A DNA stretch of 64,000 bases from Chthoniobacterales bacterium (GCA_035274845.1 DATENU010000024.1:186001-250000); one strand, 5' to 3'. Shown: positions 45,624 through 54,876, counted from the first letter of the stretch. Numbers and translations: made by a program. The notes: generated by a model not told the origin, from the sequence alone.

Positions 45624-46573
45624 ACCGTGATTTGCGGAGTCTGCCGAAACAAGTGCTGTTGCGCGGCTGCATTCACGATCTTTGTTCGCGCGAGTTGAAA
45701 GTATTCTGCATCCAGCTCGTTCATGATGCTGTTTCTGTTCGCCTTCATCGCAGCCAACGTCGTTGAGCCCGTGCCTCCAAATGGGTCGAGGACAGTGTCG
45801 CCAGTAAACGAAAACATCCTTACCAAACGATAAGCAAGTTCGACGGGGAATGGTGCGGGATGATGTTTGGTTGATTCCCCACGGAGGTCAGTCCAAATGG
45901 GGCGAAACCACTGGGCCTGTTCTTCCTTTGTGAGTCGAGACGACGATCTCTGATCTGATGTGGGTTGTCGGTAAGCGCCATGCTTTCGCAGCATCAGAAT
46001 ATACTCGATATCATTCTTGATTATCCCGTTGGGCTCGTAAGGCTTTCCGAGAAATCCGCCACCGTTTCCTTCGGCTTCGAACGCCGCGTTGGCTATTTTG
46101 TTCCAGAGGATTGGAGTCAGATAGTCAAAACCGAGGCGCTCCGCGCGGACGGAGTAATGCGCATGCAGAGGAATTACGAGGTGTCGTCCGTTGTTTCGAC
46201 GGCGGGCAAGACAAACATCGCCGGTGTTACAGACGAGTCGTCCTCCGGGTATCAATACGCGATAGCAATGACGCCAGACTTTGTCGATCTCGTCTAGGAA
46301 ACTGTCCAAATCGGCGAGGTTGCCAAGCTGCGACTCGTGGGCGTTGTAGCGTTTGAGATTAAAATACGGCGGAGACGTTACAACAAGGTGCACGCTCGCA
46401 TCTGGAATCCACTCCATCGCTCGGGCGTCGCCGCAATGGAGTGTATGCTGAGTGGCGGCACCCGCATATTCGGTTTGCGGCGGGATGGCGGTCGCCGTGA
46501 TAGAACGCTCCGACCGCGACGCTACGACACTAGGACCGTCCAGCTCTGAGACGGTCGATTTAGGGCGCAGCAT
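45614..46573 (-). CDS. DNA methyltransferase (beta class, N4-cytosine or N6-adenine)
   Basis: 319 residues. Motif IV is TSPPYFNLK (66-74) near the N-terminus and motif I is DPFGGTGST (263-271) near the C-terminus, the beta-class order. SPPY rather than DPPY favours N4-cytosine methylation, but N6-adenine enzymes with this motif exist. The target recognition region lies between (about 130-240). It should protect host DNA from the convergent endonuclease. The 71-residue cysteine-rich protein gene lies 44 bases upstream on the same strand. Confidence 0.9.
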   Translation of the reverse strand: MLRPKSTVSELDGPSVVASRSERSITATAIPPQTEYAGAATQHTLHCGDARAMEWIPDASVHLVVTSPPYFNLKRYNAHESQLGNLADLDSFLDEIDKVWRHCYRVLIPGGRLVCNTGDVCLARRRNNGRHLVIPLHAHYSVRAERLGFDYLTPILWNKIANAAFEAEGNGGGFLGKPYEPNGIIKNDIEYILMLRKHGAYRQPTSDQRSSSRLTKEEQAQWFRPIWTDLRGESTKHHPAPFPVELAYRLVRMFSFTGDTVLDPFGGTGSTTLAAMKANRNSIMNELDAEYFQLARTKIVNAAAQQHLFRQTPQITVHP

Positions 46574-46617
46574 TACCGAAGTTTACGACGGCGGAAAGCC
46601 CGGTGCAATTCTTCCGT

Positions 46618-46833
46618 TCATAATCGAGACATCAATTCAGATTTCGGACGCAAGAATTTTGACCACCCAAGTTTCTCCAGCTTGTTGTGCGCCCGCTTTT
46701 TCCCTGCACGGGCGTCGGCGACCAACGCCTTTTTCAGTTTTGCGTCATGGCCAGGCAGAAACCGGCCGCCTTTCGTTCGACCACCGCAACCGCACAGACA
46801 TTCGGGGAGTTTGAGTTTTCTTTTCGTGTTCAT
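46618..46833 (-). CDS. Small cysteine-rich basic protein (CxCGCG-type)
   Basis: 71 residues, strongly basic. Core pattern CLCGCGGRTKGGRFLPGHDA with a K/R-rich tail. I know the CGCG...GGRFLPGHDAKL pattern from small proteins on phages and integrative elements, where it is thought to be a zinc- or nucleic-acid-binding piece. It ends 44 bases before the methyltransferase start on the same strand. A role as regulator of the R-M pair is possible but unproven. Confidence 0.65.
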   Translation of the reverse strand: MNTKRKLKLPECLCGCGGRTKGGRFLPGHDAKLKKALVADARAGKKRAHNKLEKLGWSKFLRPKSELMSRL

Positions 46834-47117
46834 CCCAAAATTAAAACACGCCCGGGAATTCCCCCTTTCGACAAGAGTTTCGGTCGCTTTTAGGGGATAG
46901 TTCGTCGCCTAAATATCTCCGCGAATTGACGTGCGACACGTCCGCGCCGTCCGCAAGGCCGCGCGCGTCGCGCGCGCACGCGCGAGAGTCTCGGAAGTTG
47001 GTTTCTCGATTGGAAGCGGCGCACCCCTACCTATCCGCGTGAGGACGCGACGATTTCGAACTCGACCTTACGCCAAGCGCTGGCTGCGCAGGAACAAGAG
47101 AATCCGGCGCAGCCTAT

Positions 47118-48065
47118 TTACAGCGGTGCTGTATGCTCTGGCTGGTTGCCATTCCCCGTAGCGGGATTGCCGAATTCCTGCAGGGGCGATTGCCACGACA
47201 CGATTTCTGCGCGGTCGAGGCAATTACTATAGTTTTCGCCAAGAATTCCTGTAAACGTGATCGAGTCGCCCTCGGACAACAGGAGGGCTCGATCACGTTC
47301 TGAATCGGGGAGCCACAACCAAACATCCGAATCCCACCAAGGTGAAGAACGCGGGTCCATCTGTACATCAACCTTCACCACGTATTCGCCGCTCACAGAA
47401 TGAACTTTGCCAGTCCATTTTATCTTCTTCCCCTGAATTTGCTTCCAGCTTTCATCTCTTTGAATCTCCGTCTGCGGAGATTCTCGACGTAGGAGCGACG
47501 CGACCGTCGGCCAGTCGATGTTGGAAATCGAAATCTCGGGATGGAGCGCTGCCTTCCGCTCCTCCCAAAGAGCACTCAACGATTGCAAGTTCGTGTCAAC
47601 ATACCACCGCCCTACACATACGAGAGACAGGCCGAAATACCAAACCCACACTCTCGAATCCAATGGCTCTGCTGAAAACCACCACCCAGCGATCAAGAGA
47701 GCGAACGCACACTGCGCGATGACTATGATACTGCCAAGTGGCGCACCCTTATCTTTTCGTGGCCGTTCGATCCCATAGTAAGAGATCGCCACACCGACGA
47801 CGAACGCCACCGCTGCGGCTGGAATCGTCTGGGCGCGTGTATAAGAGCTCGGCATTGACGCGGCGACGGCGGCAAACGTGAGGCCATATTCGAGGCCGAA
47901 CATCACCAGCTCGCGACCAATGGCGTAACCAAGGGCGGTCTCTTGCCGACCCTCTTCCGCGAGAAATAGGCAGAAGCGGTACAGCTTCGTTATCAGGCAG
48001 CCTACGGCAGCGAGAATTGCGGCAAGCGCCACGAGCCCCAAAAAGATTGCGACGAGCTGTGCCAA
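47118..48065 (-). CDS. Membrane protein with a C-terminal OB-like domain, unknown function
   Basis: 315 residues. Four to five membrane helices lie in the first 160 residues (AIFLGLVALAAILAAVGCL, a stretch near 60-70, IPAAAVAFVVGVAISYYG, GSIIVIAQCAFALLIAGWW, WVWYFGLSLVCVG). The cytosolic or periplasmic C-terminus (about 205-300) has KIKWTGKVHSVSGEYVVKVD and GDSITFTGILGENYSN, a pattern of OB-type beta barrels. No family is recognised. It is divergent from the XRE gene, and their shared 100-bp region holds two palindromes, so that regulator may control it. Confidence 0.65.
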   Translation of the reverse strand: MAQLVAIFLGLVALAAILAAVGCLITKLYRFCLFLAEEGRQETALGYAIGRELVMFGLEYGLTFAAVAASMPSSYTRAQTIPAAAVAFVVGVAISYYGIERPRKDKGAPLGSIIVIAQCAFALLIAGWWFSAEPLDSRVWVWYFGLSLVCVGRWYVDTNLQSLSALWEERKAALHPEISISNIDWPTVASLLRRESPQTEIQRDESWKQIQGKKIKWTGKVHSVSGEYVVKVDVQMDPRSSPWWDSDVWLWLPDSERDRALLLSEGDSITFTGILGENYSNCLDRAEIVSWQSPLQEFGNPATGNGNQPEHTAPL

Positions 48066-48107
48066 AGAGTCTCCCTCTAGAACCCGGCTGCAGGTATTAA
48101 CAAACCC

Positions 48108-48123
48108 GTGCGGAATTCGGCAC
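48108..48123. promoter_or_regulatory. Palindromic site GTGCGGAATTCGGCAC
   Basis: A near-palindrome (one mismatched base pair) in the divergent gap between the membrane-protein gene and the XRE gene. It shares GTGC...TTCGGCAC with the site at 48155, 47 bp away. Confidence 0.65.
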
Positions 48124-48154
48124 GATTACAGCACGGCAGATTTACTAGCGTCAA

Positions 48155-48170
48155 GTGCCGGATTCGGCAC
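48155..48170. promoter_or_regulatory. Palindromic site GTGCCGGATTCGGCAC
   Basis: Perfect 6-bp inverted arms GTGCCG/CGGCAC with spacer GATT, ending two bases before the XRE start codon at 48173. Its overlap with the translation start region suggests autorepression. Confidence 0.7.
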
Positions 48171-48172
48171 GG

Positions 48173-48454
48173 ATGGAGAACCCTCGCAACATGATCGGCC
48201 CGCAGTTGAGGCAAATTCGTAATAATCGTGGGCTATCTCAGCCGAAGCTGGCAGAACTGCTCCAGCGGAAGGGCTGGGATATTTCGCGCGATACCGTTGC
48301 CAAGATTGAAGATCAGCGGCGGTGGGTGTCCGATTTCGAGACCGCGTTTCTCGCGGAAGTGTTGCAGGTACCGCTGGAGGTGTTATTCGTAGCGCCCGGG
48401 CGCTCTCCAAAAGCGCGCGATTACATTTCGCGACTCGAGCGACCGCTAGGTTGA
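48173..48454 (+). CDS. XRE-family regulator (93 aa)
   Basis: ATG at 48173 preferred; a GTG at 48155 is in frame but sits inside a palindrome. The helix-turn-helix is IGPQLRQIRNNRGLSQPKLAELLQ (read in parts) with DISRDTVAKIEDQRRWV as recognition helix and following turn, then ..ETAFLAEVLQVPLEVLF.., a standard XRE end. The tail RDYISRLERP is short. It probably controls itself and the divergent membrane-protein gene through the two palindromic sites. Confidence 0.85.
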   Translation: MENPRNMIGPQLRQIRNNRGLSQPKLAELLQRKGWDISRDTVAKIEDQRRWVSDFETAFLAEVLQVPLEVLFVAPGRSPKARDYISRLERPLG

Positions 48455-48507
48455 GCAGTCGCTAAAGGGATTGAGCCTGCCGAAGGGAGGTCGTGGAACG
48501 CGCACTT

Positions 48508-49782
48508 TCAGCCCCCGGCATAGGCCGCGTCTTTGTCGCCAGCCTCGGCGATTAAATTATCCCACGGCCAGTGAACGGTACTAAACCGTCGATACAAAAG
48601 TAATTGCTTGTCAACAATGTACACTCGCTCTGTCGACTGATTATAGGATAGCACCATCCCGCGACCATCCTCATCAACTTGCAACTCCTCGATTTTTTCC
48701 AGCACCGTTTTCAAGTTCCCGCTTTGAATACGGTGCTGTCGTGCATGAGCAACCTTGAAGATATCCTGAAGGGATAAACCGTTAAGAAGATCCGAATCGG
48801 AGGCATCCATTATCACGGCAATGGCATGGGCATAAATGCCCGTCGAGTTCTTTCGCGTTCTGATCCCGCCAGACACGTTTGCCGCGAACTGTTGGTAGAG
48901 TGGATTAAGCAGCTCCGCGTATTCGAGCGCCGCTTGTTCGAGGGAGGCAGCATCGTCGAATTCCTTTGTGATGAAAAATCCGTCGGTAATTCCTGCTGCA
49001 TCCAGAGTCTTCAAAGTGAGCTGCTGCAAGATCCCGGCATTAGCGAATGAAAGGGACGCCAGCTGTTCTTGAATGCGGGGAGAGAAATTTATTCCAAGAG
49101 CCCTTCCACCTTTATCCAGAATGCGACGCAGGTCCGGTCTGTTCCATTCGACCGCGATCTCGTGGACACGACCAGAAAGGTCCGGATTGAGATGCAGGAG
49201 CATGTTCGATTGACTCCAGACACCGACGATCACGACGAACAATCTGTAATCCCACAACGCCTTCAGATCGAATGCGAATTCCCGGCGCGCCGCGATTGTC
49301 ATATAGTGAAAATCTTCAATAACCAAGCGCCGCCCCGATTCCCGAATCAAGTCCGCGACGAAGCGAAGATCGTTTATATCATGACCCACCTGTTGCGATG
49401 TCGTCGCTTCATTTGAAGCCCCACCAAGTTCTGCGCCGAGACCGACTTTGGCCAGCAACTTCACTCCAAATTCTCCCTTGGCCGTAAGTTTACCTTTAAT
49501 GGCACTGCTGGATTCTGCTGACACAACAAGTTGGATATCAAGCTGCGACAGAGCGTCGATGTAGACATCGCGCACGCTTTTCGACAATCGACATTGCACA
49601 ACCAGCGCGTCAGGAATCGCATTTTGCCGAAGCCAGGACTTTCCGCACTTCGACTCGCCCCTCAGCGCGATATGTGAATCACGGTTCAGATAAGTTCCGA
49701 ATTCTGCGTCCAATTCGCCGCGATCAATATACGAAACGGGACGGACCGTAGCGGCAATCCCAAACACCTCATGCGTTTTCAT
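48508..49782 (-). CDS. STAND/AAA-type ATPase, possible defence or regulatory NTPase
   Basis: 424 residues. Walker A is GESKCGKSW (42-50) and Walker B is RLVIEDFHY (152-160), with a sensor-like VVIVGVW strand following. The region after residue 240 is helical and includes a winged-helix-like segment near 340-390. The organisation is that of STAND/ORC-like P-loop ATPases. No effector domain is fused to either end. It is convergent with the XRE gene and has two small genes upstream on the same strand. Its partner is not clear. Confidence 0.72.
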   Translation of the reverse strand: MKTHEVFGIAATVRPVSYIDRGELDAEFGTYLNRDSHIALRGESKCGKSWLRQNAIPDALVVQCRLSKSVRDVYIDALSQLDIQLVVSAESSSAIKGKLTAKGEFGVKLLAKVGLGAELGGASNEATTSQQVGHDINDLRFVADLIRESGRRLVIEDFHYMTIAARREFAFDLKALWDYRLFVVIVGVWSQSNMLLHLNPDLSGRVHEIAVEWNRPDLRRILDKGGRALGINFSPRIQEQLASLSFANAGILQQLTLKTLDAAGITDGFFITKEFDDAASLEQAALEYAELLNPLYQQFAANVSGGIRTRKNSTGIYAHAIAVIMDASDSDLLNGLSLQDIFKVAHARQHRIQSGNLKTVLEKIEELQVDEDGRGMVLSYNQSTERVYIVDKQLLLYRRFSTVHWPWDNLIAEAGDKDAAYAGG

Positions 49783-49793
49783 TTGGCCGAGTG

Positions 49794-50045
49794 TTACCGC
49801 CGAATGATCCGAAATCCAGCATCATCGAGCTTAATTCCGGCTCCCGCCGTAGCACGGCGCAGGCGAACTCGTGGAACGGGCTGGGAACGGCTGGGTCGCT
49901 CGATGCCGCGCAGCGACATCCTGAAAAGCCCCGCAAGGAACGCGAGATACTGCGGATCGGCCAACCGCTTCCAATACAGATCGTTTAGGCGAGCGTGCTC
50001 CTCTGGAGGCAGGCGGAGATATTGATCAAAGGAGGGTGAGGTCAT
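49794..50045 (-). CDS. Small protein, possible partner of the STAND ATPase
   Basis: 83 residues from ATG at 50045; the open frame extends further but without support. It has a helical start (FDQYLRLPPEEHARLNDLYWKRL) and a basic tail (RLRRATAGAGIK). It ends 11 bases before the ATPase start, consistent with co-transcription. No family is recognised and no strong ribosome site is seen, so it may not be expressed. Confidence 0.45.
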   Translation of the reverse strand: MTSPSFDQYLRLPPEEHARLNDLYWKRLADPQYLAFLAGLFRMSLRGIERPSRSQPVPRVRLRRATAGAGIKLDDAGFRIIRR

Positions 50046-50340
50046 GTGGGGGGATCGAAAGGCGAGCGAGATCGCTAGCTGTTCGATTTTTTGGTGGAGG
50101 GTTTCTGGGGGATCATGGGCAAAGTGTGGCAAGTCTCGCGTTCGGGTAGAAGGAAAAAAAGCATCCCTCGGAGCCCAGCCAGAGGGACGTGTCGCGCCAC
50201 CACGAAAACTTTCCGGAGGCATCGCCGTGGGCTTCGGAGATGCCTCCGTCGCGCTTGGCGGTTGCGTCCGCTACTCCGAGACTGCCCCAATGGCGATCGG
50301 GCACCGCGTCGAATGCATTTTTATCAAACTCACGAGACCC

Positions 50341-51297
50341 TTACGGCAGGTACTCCATCGGTGGAAACACCTGTATCCCGTGCCATTCATAGCCAAGCCC
50401 ATCTGCGGTTTTGCCAATTCGCAACGCGTGCTTGAGGGCTGCACACTGCGCGGACGGCGATTCGACAACACTCTGAACGAATGTGTATGCAGCATCCTCA
50501 AGTTGCGACGCGACAATATGCGGTAAGAGGTAGGGACCGATCCGGCGGATCGAGTTGAGCTGTTTGAGAACTCGACGAATGCGTTGGAAGTGCAGTTCGC
50601 GCTCGGCTTGCGAATCGGCGGCATCTGGCTTGAGGAACGATGCCATTGTCGCAATCGCAGTTTCCGCGTCCCGCACCCACGCCACCGATGGAATAGAGAT
50701 AAACAGCAACCGGGCGAGGGCGATCCAATCCGGATCGCCGTAGGATTCGCGTGCCTTGCGCTCCAGCGCGAGGGCGCTTGCTAGAAAGTCGCCCGCAAGA
50801 CGCTTCGGCATTTCGCGGCGGAACTGTGCGGCGCGTAACTTCGCATCCAAGATGATCTCCGCGTTCTCTTCGGAAAAAGTCCTCGCTCCATCGGGAGCGA
50901 GACAAGCGCCAATAAGGGCAATCGCTTTGTCCAGGGAGAGAGCTGCATCCACTACCGCAGAAATTCGACGAACTTTCTCTCCGAACTCCATCCAACCGGT
51001 GTCACCTCGGTGGCGGATGATCGGGGTCGCGAGTTTTCCGCAGCTGCGCGCAAACCGTTTTTGGACGCCGCGAGGAATTGATTCCTCGCGGTCCCCGCAC
51101 AATTGTACGGCCTTTCCAAGGCAAATCAGATCGTCTCCGGACCAGCCCGGCTCCTTCCTCTTGCGGAAAGTGGCCTCGATCTTGGTAATCACCCATTCCA
51201 CGAGCGCTGTGTTCGGCGGGTGCGGCATCTCGTCGTAATCATCAACCGTCGCGACATCAGCTCGGTTCGGGTTCGGGGTTTGGTCGATTTTGTTCAT
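50341..51297 (-). CDS. Hypothetical protein, helical (318 aa)
   Basis: 318 residues, mostly amphipathic helices, no membrane segment and no cysteine cluster. I recognise no family. Its ATG overlaps the stop of the upstream gene by four bases (ATGA), so the two are a translationally coupled pair. It points away from the replication/integration operon that begins at 51731. It could be an accessory protein of the island, for example in maintenance; there is no direct evidence. Confidence 0.65.
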   Translation of the reverse strand: MNKIDQTPNPNRADVATVDDYDEMPHPPNTALVEWVITKIEATFRKRKEPGWSGDDLICLGKAVQLCGDREESIPRGVQKRFARSCGKLATPIIRHRGDTGWMEFGEKVRRISAVVDAALSLDKAIALIGACLAPDGARTFSEENAEIILDAKLRAAQFRREMPKRLAGDFLASALALERKARESYGDPDWIALARLLFISIPSVAWVRDAETAIATMASFLKPDAADSQAERELHFQRIRRVLKQLNSIRRIGPYLLPHIVASQLEDAAYTFVQSVVESPSAQCAALKHALRIGKTADGLGYEWHGIQVFPPMEYLP

Positions 51298-51644
51298 CGG
51301 TTGGCGGTTTCAAGGTTTGCGTCGCCCACCAGTTCCGGACGAATCCAATATTTTTCGGAATTAGCTCTGCCTGAACGGCCGTACCGAAACTTGCGGTTCC
51401 AGCGACGGTTTAGTTGCCACATCCAGCTTCGCATTGGGGTCTTAAAACCAGCGTGATCGTGAATTAGTTGCTCGCCCGATTTCAACGCAAGCAGCAGTTT
51501 AGTTTCCTTTCTAGGACCGGGACCAAGCGGCTTGCTCAGGTCGAAGTAACGCGGTTTCACTCCCCCTTTTCTCTCCCGATTTTGTCGGTGATGCGAGCCG
51601 GAACGCTGCTTCAAAGCGGAATTGTACGCGCCAACCCCGTTCAC
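51294..51644 (-). CDS. Small basic hypothetical protein, coupled to the next gene
   Basis: 116 residues, rich in R, K and aromatic residues (SWMWQLNRRWNRKFRYG). It has no recognised domain; the charge suggests nucleic-acid binding. The stop overlaps the start of the 318-residue gene (ATGA), the best evidence that this frame is used. It is divergent from the polymerase operon across an 86-bp gap that must hold both promoters. Confidence 0.55.
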   Translation of the reverse strand: MNGVGAYNSALKQRSGSHHRQNRERKGGVKPRYFDLSKPLGPGPRKETKLLLALKSGEQLIHDHAGFKTPMRSWMWQLNRRWNRKFRYGRSGRANSEKYWIRPELVGDANLETANR

Positions 51645-51730
51645 CTGTCAAGCGATTCAGAATTCCGTTCGCATGCTCGCAAAGGAGGCCTTCATTCGAG
51701 CCCCACAACAACAAACGAAAGGGAAACTCA

Positions 51731-52351
51731 ATGGAAAACACGATGGAAGAAAACGCCGAACGTCATCTCACGAAGGATCAAGATCAACCCTTACCCATCG
51801 GAGAGTTCGGGAAGATAGACCTCGCGAAATTCCGGATCCCCCAAGAAGGACTCGGCGAGGGTCAAACCGAGAGAATCATGACAACCGTGCGCGTAGGGAA
51901 ACCGACGAAGACCGCGTTTTTCCGCGTCAACCCGGCGCAGAATTACCGAATGCTGGCCGGCATTGTCGAGGTCGGCGCAATGGAACCTGAAGCGTATCTT
52001 GTTGTCGGGGCTCTTTGCGAGGCGCTGCTCGAGGAAGCGACGTTTTCGACGCGCATGCTGGTGACGGCGGTGACACTCGGCAGCACGCCGTTTATCTGGC
52101 CACTGAAAATGTCGACCGATAATTCGTGGACGCGTAGCGCTCACGACGCGGCGGAAATCGCAGAAAAGCGTTGGATTCGCCTTAAGGCGAACTCGGAACT
52201 CCGAGCGTACGAACTCATCGCCGCCGTTAACCAGAATCGGGAGCCGGTCTGGCCAGCGTTGTCGTTCGAGGAACTGGTCGATCTCGCGTTTCGCGGTCGC
52301 GTGATCGACACGGCTGATCATCCCGTGCTTCGCCAGCTGCGCGGCGAATAA
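51731..52351 (+). CDS. First gene of the polymerase-integrase operon, unknown function
   Basis: 206 residues. Internal patterns such as KTAFFRVNP, STPFIWPLKMST and SAHDAAEIAEKRWIRLKAN are ones I associate with small proteins next to family A polymerases on integrative elements, but the role is not known to me. No catalytic motif is visible. It is one base upstream of the polymerase start, so the two are tightly coupled. ATG at 51731 follows AAAGGGAAA, a fair ribosome site. Confidence 0.72.
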   Translation: MENTMEENAERHLTKDQDQPLPIGEFGKIDLAKFRIPQEGLGEGQTERIMTTVRVGKPTKTAFFRVNPAQNYRMLAGIVEVGAMEPEAYLVVGALCEALLEEATFSTRMLVTAVTLGSTPFIWPLKMSTDNSWTRSAHDAAEIAEKRWIRLKANSELRAYELIAAVNQNREPVWPALSFEELVDLAFRGRVIDTADHPVLRQLRGE

Positions 52352-52352
52352 G

Positions 52353-54152
52353 GTGGATTCGGTGTTCGCGGCTTTCCCTGAAATCTGGGTCGAGGACAGT
52401 GAGTTCGCGCAGGCTCCGGGCTGCCGTCCTATACCGCACTGTATCGTCGCCCGTGAGCTTCGCAGCAATCGTGTAATCCACCAGTGGGTCGCCGGCTCGG
52501 CGTGGTCGACCGAGCCAGCGAGCCCACATTTTTTATCTAGCGATCAGGCCCTGACAGTCACGTTTTTTGGCTCTGCCGAGGCTGGATGCCGTTTGGCCTT
52601 GGGAATGCCGCTACCCGCCAACCACATCGACCTTTACGCGGAATTCCGACTCCTGACGTGCGGGTCGCACTGGGACGGCGGTTATGCGTTGGTCGATGCC
52701 CTGCGGTATTTCGGAATCGACGCAGTGGACGCAGCGGGAAAAACCGAGATGCGCAAACTGGCGGTCCGCGGCGGCCCGTTCACCGCAGAGGAGAAACGCG
52801 ACCTCCTCCGATATTGCGAGCGGGATGTCGAGGCGACCTTGCGGCTTTTTGGCGTAATGCGGGATAAGATTGACCTTCCGCGCGCCTTGATCCGCGGTCG
52901 CTACGTGAACGTGGTCGCTATGATGGAGCATCACGGAATTCCGGTCGACGCGGACCTGGTCGGCCAACTCCGGGAAAATTGGGCGGAAATCCGCGGCTTG
53001 CTGATTTCGAGCGTTGACCGCGACTACGGCGTCTTCGACCGGGGCTCATTCAGGACTCGTAGGTGGGAGGAATGGCTGCGTACGCGTGGAATTGAGTGGC
53101 CTCGGCTTGCTAGCGGCGCGATGGCGCTAGACTTCGACACGTTTCGGGATGTTGCCCGGTCGTATCCAGAAGTCGCGCCGATGAAGGAGCTGCGCGCGAC
53201 TCTCAGTAAATTGCGGATTGATAGCTTGCCCGTCGGCCCAGACGGCAGGAACCGCACGTTACTCTCTCCCTTTCGCGCGAAAACCGGGCGCAATCAGCCG
53301 AAGTCGAGTCAATTCATTTTCGGTCCGGCGAAGTGGGTACGCGGCCTGATTCGCCCACCTGCAGGGAAGGCCCTCGCCTACTGTGATTTTTCAAATCAGG
53401 AATTTGGAATTTCGGCTGCGCTCTCCGGAGACATCGGCATGCAAGCGGCATACTGCACGGGCGATCCGTACCTTGCGTTTGCGAAGAGTGCCGGCGCTGC
53501 TCCCGAAGACGCGACCGCCAAAAGCCACAGGGCGGCTCGCACGCTGTTCAAGACCTGCGTGCTCGGGATGCAGTACGCCATGGGAGCGGAGACCCTCGCG
53601 CGTCGGACCAAGCTTTCTATCGCGCACGCGCGTGCGTTGATCGACACGCACCGCACGACGTATCCCGCGTACTGGAGATGGACTCAGAGCGTGCAGGATC
53701 AAGCGACCCTTAACGGGCAGTTGCAGGCCTCTTTCGGATGGCGCGTGCGTGTCAACGACGACACGAATCCGCGGTCGACTGGCAATTTTTTGGCGCAGGC
53801 GAACGGCGCGGAGATGCTCCGCGTTGCCTGCATCCTGGCGTCTGAAGCCCGGGTCGCAATCTGCGCTCCCCTGCACGATGCGCTCTTGATCGAAGCCGAC
53901 GCGGACGACATTGATGTTCACGTCGAGCTTTGCCGGTCGGCAATGCGCCGGGCGAGCGAACTCGTGCTGGCAGGGTTTCCTCTGCGGATCGAGGCCAAAA
54001 TCACCCGCTATCCTGATCGCTTTCCGACCAGCGCGGCAGCGATGTGGGAAAAAGTCCTGGGCATTCTGGATCAGGTCGCGCCCGATGCCGCGGTGGGTCG
54101 CAACGGGACACCGAGTGTGTCGCCGGGAAACACCCGGCTCCTCTTTTCATAA
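52353..54152 (+). CDS. Family A DNA polymerase with 3'-5' exonuclease domain
   Basis: 599 residues from GTG at 52353. The N-terminal part is DnaQ-like: WVEDSEF (motif I type), HIDLYAEFR and YCERDVEAT (motif III). The polymerase part has motif A AYCDFSNQEFGI, motif B around RAARTLFKTCVLGMQYAMG, and motif C as LHDALLIEA, where the usual HDE reads HDA. The metal-binding aspartate is kept but the glutamate is not. It has no 5'-3' exonuclease domain. It is in an operon with a large serine recombinase, so it probably copies or repairs the element during excision or transfer. Confidence 0.88.
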   Translation: MDSVFAAFPEIWVEDSEFAQAPGCRPIPHCIVARELRSNRVIHQWVAGSAWSTEPASPHFLSSDQALTVTFFGSAEAGCRLALGMPLPANHIDLYAEFRLLTCGSHWDGGYALVDALRYFGIDAVDAAGKTEMRKLAVRGGPFTAEEKRDLLRYCERDVEATLRLFGVMRDKIDLPRALIRGRYVNVVAMMEHHGIPVDADLVGQLRENWAEIRGLLISSVDRDYGVFDRGSFRTRRWEEWLRTRGIEWPRLASGAMALDFDTFRDVARSYPEVAPMKELRATLSKLRIDSLPVGPDGRNRTLLSPFRAKTGRNQPKSSQFIFGPAKWVRGLIRPPAGKALAYCDFSNQEFGISAALSGDIGMQAAYCTGDPYLAFAKSAGAAPEDATAKSHRAARTLFKTCVLGMQYAMGAETLARRTKLSIAHARALIDTHRTTYPAYWRWTQSVQDQATLNGQLQASFGWRVRVNDDTNPRSTGNFLAQANGAEMLRVACILASEARVAICAPLHDALLIEADADDIDVHVELCRSAMRRASELVLAGFPLRIEAKITRYPDRFPTSAAAMWEKVLGILDQVAPDAAVGRNGTPSVSPGNTRLLFS

Positions 54153-54160
54153 CTCTTCTT

Positions 54161-54601
54161 ATGGATCGAAAAGTTTTTGACCTTTCCCACTACCGTGGCC
54201 GAGACGAATCACCGATCTCCACCCGGCGGAGTTCGACCGCTTTGGGTGCCCGCAGGCAGGGCGAATTCTTGAAAGGCCCTATTCCGCTGTCGTGGCTCAG
54301 CGTTGCCGCCTGTTTACCGGGCAAAGCCCTCCATGTTGGTGTCGCCATCTGGTTTGAGCACGGCCGGAGAAAGCACGCACAGTTCAAATTGACCGCCGCC
54401 ATCGTCAAACGGTTCGGCGTGGCTCGCAAGGCAGGATATCGCGCTCTGGGCACGTTGGAGCGTGCCGGTTTGATCAAAACAGATCGCCGACACGGCAAGA
54501 ACCCTATCATCACACTCACTACCGAGCCCAAACCCTTGGACCGGGGCGGCTCGCGCCCCTCCAACGACGTGCAAACGCGGGAAAGACCGGAGCAGCCGTG
54601 A
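54161..54601 (+). CDS. Winged-helix DNA-binding protein of the operon
   Basis: 146 residues from ATG at 54161, 8 bases after the polymerase stop. The middle reads LHVGVAIWFEHGRRKHAQFKLT, then VKRFGVARKAGYRALGTLERAGLI and KTDRRHGKNPIITL, the recognition helix and wing of a small winged-helix fold. The N-terminus (DLSHYRGRDESPIS) is not recognised. It may regulate the operon or act in replication initiation. Its stop overlaps the next GTG start. Confidence 0.7.
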   Translation: MDRKVFDLSHYRGRDESPISTRRSSTALGARRQGEFLKGPIPLSWLSVAACLPGKALHVGVAIWFEHGRRKHAQFKLTAAIVKRFGVARKAGYRALGTLERAGLIKTDRRHGKNPIITLTTEPKPLDRGGSRPSNDVQTRERPEQP

Positions 54602-54876
54602 GCGGTAAGATTAGAGCTACGCCCTCTTCGCGAATCGCCGAACCTCTCCCGGCTGTCGTGGAACGGCTACTCGCCGTCGCCCATGCGGAGGAACTGCAAG
54701 TGAAAGGGCTGCACGAATCGGTTCGTCGGCTGTGCGACGCGATCTCGCGTCAGGATTGGGAAACGGCGGCGGCGATGGCGATAGTCGTTTCGAGCGCGCT
54801 ACCATCTGCGAACGCCGTGACCCCGTTGGCAGAAAATTGCGGCGATTTGGCTGCGCCTGCTTTTTTAGAATCATGA
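54598..54876 (+). CDS. Small protein between winged-helix protein and integrase
   Basis: 92 residues from GTG at 54598 (GTGA overlap with the previous gene). One long helix (PAVVERLLAVAHAEELQVKGL) is the main feature. The end overlaps the recombinase start (ATGA). No family is known to me. The double overlap argues that it is translated and needed in step with the integrase. Confidence 0.65.
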   Translation: MSGKIRATPSSRIAEPLPAVVERLLAVAHAEELQVKGLHESVRRLCDAISRQDWETAAAMAIVVSSALPSANAVTPLAENCGDLAAPAFLES

